Shown piece by piece: positions 6,913 to 10,845 of a stretch of DNA of 10,845 nucleotides. How positions within the stretch are numbered: position 1 is the first letter of the stretch; every line of letters starts with the position of its first letter. A program made the translations under genes and the position numbers. This DNA is from CAUZFZ01 sp963579025 (lineage in GTDB: Bacteria > Planctomycetota > Planctomycetia > Planctomycetales > Planctomycetaceae). Under the pieces are notes generated by a model, which made no database searches, had not been told where the DNA came from, and saw only the letters and a list, made by a program, of their open reading frames with translations. The stretch is from the NCBI GenBank assembly GCA_963579025.1, contig CAUZFZ010000246.1, positions 1 through 10,845 of the forward strand. The letters are read 5' to 3'.

Positions 6913-7761
6913 ATGGCCACGCTGAAGATCGGTCTTGCACAAACACGGCAGACGGACGATTTCAACGCCAATGCAGAAACTGTTTTCCGGTTTCTTGAGC
7001 AGGCAGCGCATAGCGGAGTCCAGATTGTCTGCTTTCCGGAAACACAGACCGTTGGTTACCGCGCCGACATTACCGCCGCGGACGCTCCAGTTCCCGTGGC
7101 GAAATTAAACGCCCTGCACAATGAGATTGCCGCATCCTGCGGCCGGTTGGGAATCGCCTGCATCCTGGGCACAGAGATCCCATTGGAAAGTGATCCGGAT
7201 TCCGGCAAGCCGTATAATTCAACGATCGTCATTTCGGAACAGGGCACAATCCTGGGCACGCATCACAAGACGCGGCTGACACCGCTCGACGCGGTCGCGT
7301 ATACAGCCGGTGATTCTTTTGAGACTTATGAATTGTTCGGTGTCACCGTCGGAGTGGTGATCTGCTTCGAGGGATTCCGATTTGCCGAATCGACTCGCGA
7401 GTGTGTTCAGCAGGGGGCGCAGCTTGTCTTTCATCCGCAGAACAATACGACTCGCCCTAACGATTGGAAGATTCCAATTCACCACGCCATGATCGTCACG
7501 CGTGCCGCGGAAAACACAGTCTGGTTCGCATCCTGCAATGCCTGCCTGGATCACCAGAACTCCCGCTCCCTGATCGTCGCTCCGGACGGACAAATCACGG
7601 CGCAGTCGGAGGTGAAACGTGAAGAGCTTGTGATCGCCGAGATCGATATCGATCGCGCCACAAGAGCGATGTTTCACTTTGACCTCGAATCCTGCGCCGA
7701 GGTCCTGTTCGGAGATTCGGTCGAACGTGAAGAATTCGCGTCCGTCTTGCCGTGCAAATAG
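6913..7761 (+). CDS. Carbon-nitrogen hydrolase (nitrilase superfamily)
   Basis: This 282-residue cytoplasmic protein has the standard length of single-domain nitrilase-superfamily amidases. It opens with MATLKIGLAQTRQT, the usual first strand. The catalytic triad is visible: E43 in CFPETQTVGY, K119 in HHKTRL, and C151 in VGVVICFEGFRF. The strand LVFHPQNN (171-178) and RAAENTVWFASCNA (197-210) match the family's pattern for the region after the nucleophile, and SLIVAPDGQI (219-228) is the standard late strand. These enzymes hydrolyse nonpeptide C-N bonds (amides, carbamoyl groups, nitriles) through a thioester intermediate. The substrate cannot be read from these motifs; an aliphatic amidase or N-carbamoyl amidase is most likely. 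No signal peptide. The gene starts 34 bases after the amidohydrolase stop, so the two are probably co-transcribed, placing one hydrolase outside and one inside the cytoplasm. Confidence 0.88.
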   Translation: MATLKIGLAQTRQTDDFNANAETVFRFLEQAAHSGVQIVCFPETQTVGYRADITAADAPVPVAKLNALHNEIAASCGRLGIACILGTEIPLESDPDSGKPYNSTIVISEQGTILGTHHKTRLTPLDAVAYTAGDSFETYELFGVTVGVVICFEGFRFAESTRECVQQGAQLVFHPQNNTTRPNDWKIPIHHAMIVTRAAENTVWFASCNACLDHQNSRSLIVAPDGQITAQSEVKREELVIAEIDIDRATRAMFHFDLESCAEVLFGDSVEREEFASVLPCK

Positions 7762-7772
7762 ACGGACGTCGC

Positions 7773-8019
7773 CTATGCAACCCGATACTTCTGGACGAAG
7801 TCGTCATTGAGTTCGACGCCGATCCCCGGCCCCTGCGGCGGACGAATACAACCGCCATTTGCTTTGACCTGATCAAGGACACCAAGTGGTTCTGCCAGCA
7901 GGGCTCGTGGAACAGGTTCGGTGTCGTGTCGTATTCGAGCATCGGCTCAAACTGGTGCACCCGCCGGGGATGTCGGGTATCGCAGACACCAGGTGCATAT
8001 CTACGGCGACTCGACCGAC
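7773..8019 (-). pseudogene. C-terminal remnant of a mandelate racemase/muconate lactonizing (enolase-superfamily) gene
   Basis: No single frame carries this, but three joined minus-strand frames read as the C-terminal ~80 residues of a mandelate racemase-type enzyme. The first piece (about 8019-7960) reads AVDMHLVSAIPDIPGG. The second (from 7960) reads VHQFEPMLEYDTTPNLFHE. The third (7901-7773, ending at TAG) reads LLAEPLGVLDQV, then CIRPPQGPGIGVEL and NDDFVQKYRVA. The LEYDTTPN segment and the ending P.GPG.GVELN.DFV.KYRV are hallmarks of the family's last barrel strand and C-terminal capping part. One frameshift lies at about 7960 and one at about 7901-7904. The catalytic barrel and N-terminal domain are absent, so it cannot be active. 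It lies 11 bases from the convergent nitrilase gene. Assembly error rather than decay cannot be excluded, though the missing 5' two-thirds argues for real loss. The first piece is the least certain. Confidence 0.72.
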
Positions 8020-8043
8020 GGATTCATGACATGGCCTTATCTC

Positions 8044-8253
8044 TTGTTGTCGCGAGAATTCGCTTCGAAAGGCTTTCAGCGACATGGCGCTCACTGTCCC
8101 GTCCTCGCGTTCAACCAGACATTGGAAATTCTCCAATAGCTCCCTGGCGCCGTGCAGAAACTGGCCGTTTGCGTCGACCGTCAGATAGTCATCGGCACCG
8201 AATCGAACGACTTTCCAGACAAGATCGCCTGAGGCAACATCACGGCATTCCAT
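8044..8253 (-). pseudogene. Frameshifted C-terminal tail of the LamG/WD40 protein
   Basis: The frame that starts MECRDVASGDLVWKVVRFG at 8253 and continues DDYLTVDANGQFLHG, LVEREDGTVSAM and SLKAFRSEF reads as the natural end of the WD40 protein, whose annotated frame turns to nonsense here. Planctomycete proteins of this type commonly finish with a dialogue such as ...DG..L-G...L..LVEREDGT...L....F. Joining ...VTSGGYDAR from the main frame to MECRDVASGDLVW gives a normal blade; one missing base near 8253-8256 (AGATGG where AGAATGG would restore the frame) explains the break. The end near 8044 is approximate: no native stop remains and the frame runs on into enolase-like sequence. This is the tail of the neighbouring entry rather than an independent gene. 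Confidence 0.68.
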
Positions 8254-10736
8254 CTGGCGTCATATCCACCACTCGTGACCATCAGGTTGTTCTTTCGTCC
8301 GATCGACAGCGATCTCACACCTTCGCTGTGCAGACGCCGTTGGCGCAGGACCTCACCGTTGCGTGACATCTCGACGAATCTGGGAAACTGCATGCCGACA
8401 AGACCCGCGCCGATGATTGTTCCCTCTTTCGTCCATCCGACCGCTTGAAAGGCGACGCCGATTGAGGGTAGCTTCTCGATTCGGCCATCCGGCGTCAGGA
8501 TGACAGAAGAATTGTTGTCTGCGATCACCCAGGAGGAATCGTCGCCTTCGACCATCGACGCTGGTGCCCGGCTGACACGTCCAACAGATTCCTGCGTGCC
8601 ATCAAGCAACCAGCGAGTCACTGTGCCGTCCAAAGCCGCAGTCACAATGTTTTGTCCGTCCCGACTGAACGCCATGAGTCGTGGACTGACGTCCGTTCCG
8701 AGTTCGGTGACCTGGCCGTTGTCAAAGACCATGAGCGATCCGTTGGTGTTTCCGACGGCAAATGCGTCTCGAGTCGGATGCCAATCCAAGGTCAACGGGT
8801 AACCAGATGGTTTGGGAGGCAGGCCGACATTGCGGATCAACTGCCCGTTCTGGTCATAGATGTGAATGTCCTGGTCCTTCTGCAGGACGGCAAATTCAGA
8901 GCCGTCAGCCTTCCAGGCATTTCCCCGGACAGCGGGGAAGCCGATTCGTTCAGAAGATCTTTCTCCTGTCGGCGACCAGACTTCATGCCACGTGAAATAT
9001 TCAGAACGACTTCCCTTGAAGCTGGCGACGAGTAGCAGGAGGCGGGATGAAGACGCATTCCATTTCACCTCATACTGCCTTGCATTTGCATCCGGGCGCG
9101 TGCTCACATGGAACGTTCCATCGTTGCCGTAAATAGAAACCGTGCCCTCGGTCGAGCCGATGACGAATCGGCTCTTGTCAGGGCTCGTGGCAACACAAAT
9201 GGCAGGCGATGACGCAACGTCTATGGTTGTCGGTTCCGCGAGTTGCGAATCGACGGAGAGACAGACGCCCTCGTGGTAGCCCAGTGACCCCGCGAACAGA
9301 ACGCGACCGCTGGCCGTTACGCCGACGTGCCTGGGGCGAAATTCGTCCTTTACGGGAACGATATGCGCCGTGTCCGTTGTGATGTCGATGATGGCAGGCG
9401 GTCCGCCGTAAAGGGTATTGATGGCAATCCGGTCGAGACCAATCCACGCCATGTGGCTGGCGCTGTCTGGCTTGATCCCCTGTGTTACGGGTGAGGTCAG
9501 GACGGACACCGGCTGCTGCGATCGCTCGTCCGCATCAAAGATGTAGATCCCGTCCGAGCGCCACAGGGCAACCCGGTTCCCATCTGGGGACCAGGCGCAG
9601 GCCATAGAGCTTCTGCTATTCGCCGCCATCCCTGTGCGGAAGACTTCATTTCCAGCCAGGTCGAACAGAATCAGGCGACCGGCCCAGCCCGCCATCGCGA
9701 GGATGTCGGCTTTCGGCGAAACCGCGATGTGTCTGCCAAATGGAGGATGCGTATGTACCTGCACCTGGCGTTCGTCAAGGTCCCAGACCAGATGCTCGTC
9801 CTTCTGGATTACGGCCAGTGACACCAGCCGCGTGCCGTCCCGGTGCCACGACACGGACGTCACGGGATAATTGTGTCCCAGCAGAATGTGGCGAAGCTCG
9901 AGGCTTTCCGCGTCGCGAATGTGGATTGCGGAACCGACAGCCACGGCGATCATGTCACCCCGGGGACTCCAGGTGATGTCGTGGCATGTCGCCCGTGGGC
10001 AAGTCGTATCCAGTTGCCATCGCCTTACCCCCGTCGGGCTTGCCGGCGAATCAAGCAGGCCGGGAATCCAGTCCAGTCCGTCGCGCGCGATGACACCGAC
10101 TTCGTTTGTATCAACGGGTGAGCCGACTGGAGTTGGCTGCACGGCACTAGCCACATCGACCCAGTCTGCCGCTTCGATTTTTCCGTGGTTTCCATTGCCG
10201 GACGAGTCGCGCAGGACCGTGCCGCTGCCTTCGTCGAAGTGATACAGCGCAATCGTCTTGTCGTCTGCTTCGAATCGTTGTCGTGGCTGCAATTCGGATG
10301 ACTTACGAGCCACGTTCGAAATGCGGACTTCGTGGATCAGTCCATCGAAGAATTCGGAGCGATTTGGAGTGGGATTCAGCCTGCCGATGTAGCTGGTCTT
10401 GAACCATGAGGACTTCGGTTGACCGTCGACCGAAGTGACAGGCACATCAGTGGATGCTCCCGTGTCTCGACGTACCAGCGGCGACGTGGCGGGCTTTCCG
10501 TCGGAGTAGAGCTGTACCGTCGATCCATCGTAGACGAATGCCAGATAGATCGTCCTGTTCGCCTCAACAGACAGACCATGTCGAATGAATTGACTCTGTG
10601 CTGGTTCAACAACGCTAACAGAGGCGTCCCACCTGTAACCGTTTGACGTGAGAGCCATGGCCGGTATTGCGACAATGAATGCGCGTTTTTGAGCGGCCGG
10701 TGTTGCAATGGCTTCGATCGCAGGGCCAGCGCGCAC
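8181..10736 (-). CDS. LamG-like plus WD40 beta-propeller protein, 5'-truncated and frameshifted at 3' end
   Basis: This 851-residue frame encodes a LamG/concanavalin-like domain followed by WD40 blades. The domain's late part is clear: LAFVYDGSTVQLYSDGK (65-81), YIGRL (116-120) and FFDGLIHEVRISNVAR (129-144). A linker motif follows, ALYHFDEGSGTVLRDSSGNG (163-182), typical of large planctomycete proteins. From about 238 there are eight to ten blades, e.g. WSPRGDMIAV (256), GHNYPVTSVSW (287), WSPDGNRVAL and FSRDGQNIVTAALDGTVTRW. The start is doubtful: the first codon is GTG at 10736 with no ribosome binding site, the frame is closed by TAG at 10775-10773, and the LamG domain lacks its first strands and any signal peptide, so the 5' end has been lost. 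The last ~15 residues (WNAVMLPQAILSGKSFDSVPMTI) are out-of-frame nonsense after a one-base loss near 8255. Scaffold or surface role is inferred; probably a decaying gene. Confidence 0.78.
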   Translation of the reverse strand: MRAGPAIEAIATPAAQKRAFIVAIPAMALTSNGYRWDASVSVVEPAQSQFIRHGLSVEANRTIYLAFVYDGSTVQLYSDGKPATSPLVRRDTGASTDVPVTSVDGQPKSSWFKTSYIGRLNPTPNRSEFFDGLIHEVRISNVARKSSELQPRQRFEADDKTIALYHFDEGSGTVLRDSSGNGNHGKIEAADWVDVASAVQPTPVGSPVDTNEVGVIARDGLDWIPGLLDSPASPTGVRRWQLDTTCPRATCHDITWSPRGDMIAVAVGSAIHIRDAESLELRHILLGHNYPVTSVSWHRDGTRLVSLAVIQKDEHLVWDLDERQVQVHTHPPFGRHIAVSPKADILAMAGWAGRLILFDLAGNEVFRTGMAANSRSSMACAWSPDGNRVALWRSDGIYIFDADERSQQPVSVLTSPVTQGIKPDSASHMAWIGLDRIAINTLYGGPPAIIDITTDTAHIVPVKDEFRPRHVGVTASGRVLFAGSLGYHEGVCLSVDSQLAEPTTIDVASSPAICVATSPDKSRFVIGSTEGTVSIYGNDGTFHVSTRPDANARQYEVKWNASSSRLLLLVASFKGSRSEYFTWHEVWSPTGERSSERIGFPAVRGNAWKADGSEFAVLQKDQDIHIYDQNGQLIRNVGLPPKPSGYPLTLDWHPTRDAFAVGNTNGSLMVFDNGQVTELGTDVSPRLMAFSRDGQNIVTAALDGTVTRWLLDGTQESVGRVSRAPASMVEGDDSSWVIADNNSSVILTPDGRIEKLPSIGVAFQAVGWTKEGTIIGAGLVGMQFPRFVEMSRNGEVLRQRRLHSEGVRSLSIGRKNNLMVTSGGYDARWNAVMLPQAILSGKSFDSVPMTI

Positions 10737-10794
10737 TCTGGATAACCTGGGGCAGATAGGGGCTTGCGCATTCTATAGGCTGTTGTTACATGTT

Positions 10795-10830
10795 CTCCAT
10801 GAGGAAGGAACTACGTTTTCATTCATGGAG
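10795..10830 (+). promoter_or_regulatory. Hairpin overlapping the ribosome binding site of the right-edge gene
   Basis: CTCCATGA at 10795-10802 and TCATGGAG at 10823-10830 are exact inverted repeats with a 20-base loop. The right arm carries the GGAG of the GGAGGA Shine-Dalgarno site (10827-10832), so in RNA the stem would hide it. It may control translation of the gene starting at 10840. Confidence 0.45.
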
Positions 10831-10839
10831 GATAGACAA

Positions 10840-10845
10840 TGGCGG
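10840..10845 (+). CDS. Start of a gene running off the right edge
   Basis: ATGGCGG at the last bases follows GGAGGA (10827-10832) with a 7-base gap, a near-ideal ribosome binding site. Only two codons (Met, Ala) are inside the window, so the product cannot be identified. Because the neighbouring minus-strand gene is cut off just before this point, a transposase of an inserted element is one possibility, but nothing in the six bases shows it. Confidence 0.45.

Noticed and set aside
7873..8253. Independent 126-residue minus-strand protein starting at 8253
   Set aside because: Its first ~70 residues are the natural tail of the WD40 protein and the rest drifts into a frameshifted enolase remnant, so it is not a gene of its own.
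7752..8366. Forward 204-codon ORF after the nitrilase gene
   Set aside because: It is antisense to the enolase and WD40 remnants, is Arg-rich, and resembles no family; its opening overlaps the end of the nitrilase gene.
1..10845. CRISPR array, tRNA, rRNA or riboswitch
   Set aside because: No spaced direct repeats, cloverleaf patterns or known riboswitch cores were seen on either strand by eye.

Overview
The window looks like a piece of a planctomycete chromosome. The evidence is the kind of genes present: a secreted PQQ-type beta-propeller protein opening with the WNQFRGP motif, a very large LamG plus WD40 protein with the ALYHFDEGSG...DSSGNGNHG signature, a Tat-exported amidohydrolase, and an enolase-superfamily fragment. 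GC-rich palindromic repeats of the type scattered through such genomes also occur. This assignment is from recognition only; no search was run.

Layout. Bases 1-126 are the tail of an IS3-family insertion sequence (last 28 residues of the transposase and a probable right terminal repeat). Bases 130-360 hold no gene but two palindromic repeats. A small single-domain sirohydrochlorin chelatase (404-769, +) follows and converges on a secreted PQQ-propeller protein (796-2103, -). A 210-base divergent intergenic region then separates that gene from a forward run of four genes with gaps of 83, 81 and 34 bases: a membrane histidine kinase (2314-3705), an exported protein with two metallo-beta-lactamase domains (3789-5777), a Tat-signal amidohydrolase (5859-6878) and a carbon-nitrogen hydrolase (6913-7761). 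After them, on the minus strand, lies decayed material: the broken C-terminus of a mandelate racemase/muconate lactonizing enzyme (7773 to about 8019), the out-of-frame tail of a WD40 protein (about 8044-8253) and the main body of that LamG/WD40 protein (8181-10736), whose 5' end is also missing. At the right edge a new forward gene begins at 10840, behind a strong ribosome binding site that overlaps one arm of a hairpin.

How the parts may work together. The four-gene forward run is compatible with a sensor plus exported or periplasmic hydrolases, perhaps degrading a small organic substrate. Amidohydrolase-2 lactonases and enolase-superfamily dehydratases often share sugar-acid pathways, and here the amidohydrolase lies about 1 kb from the enolase remnant. 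No response regulator, transporter or substrate-specific enzyme is visible, so no pathway can be named.

I did not find a convincing new multi-gene system. The most interesting single items are the twin metallo-beta-lactamase protein, whose two halves have lost complementary sets of metal ligands; the Asp-to-Gly change in the amidohydrolase active-site motif; and the cluster of three frameshifts within about 350 bases at 7900-8256, which exposes two degraded genes hidden in other frames.
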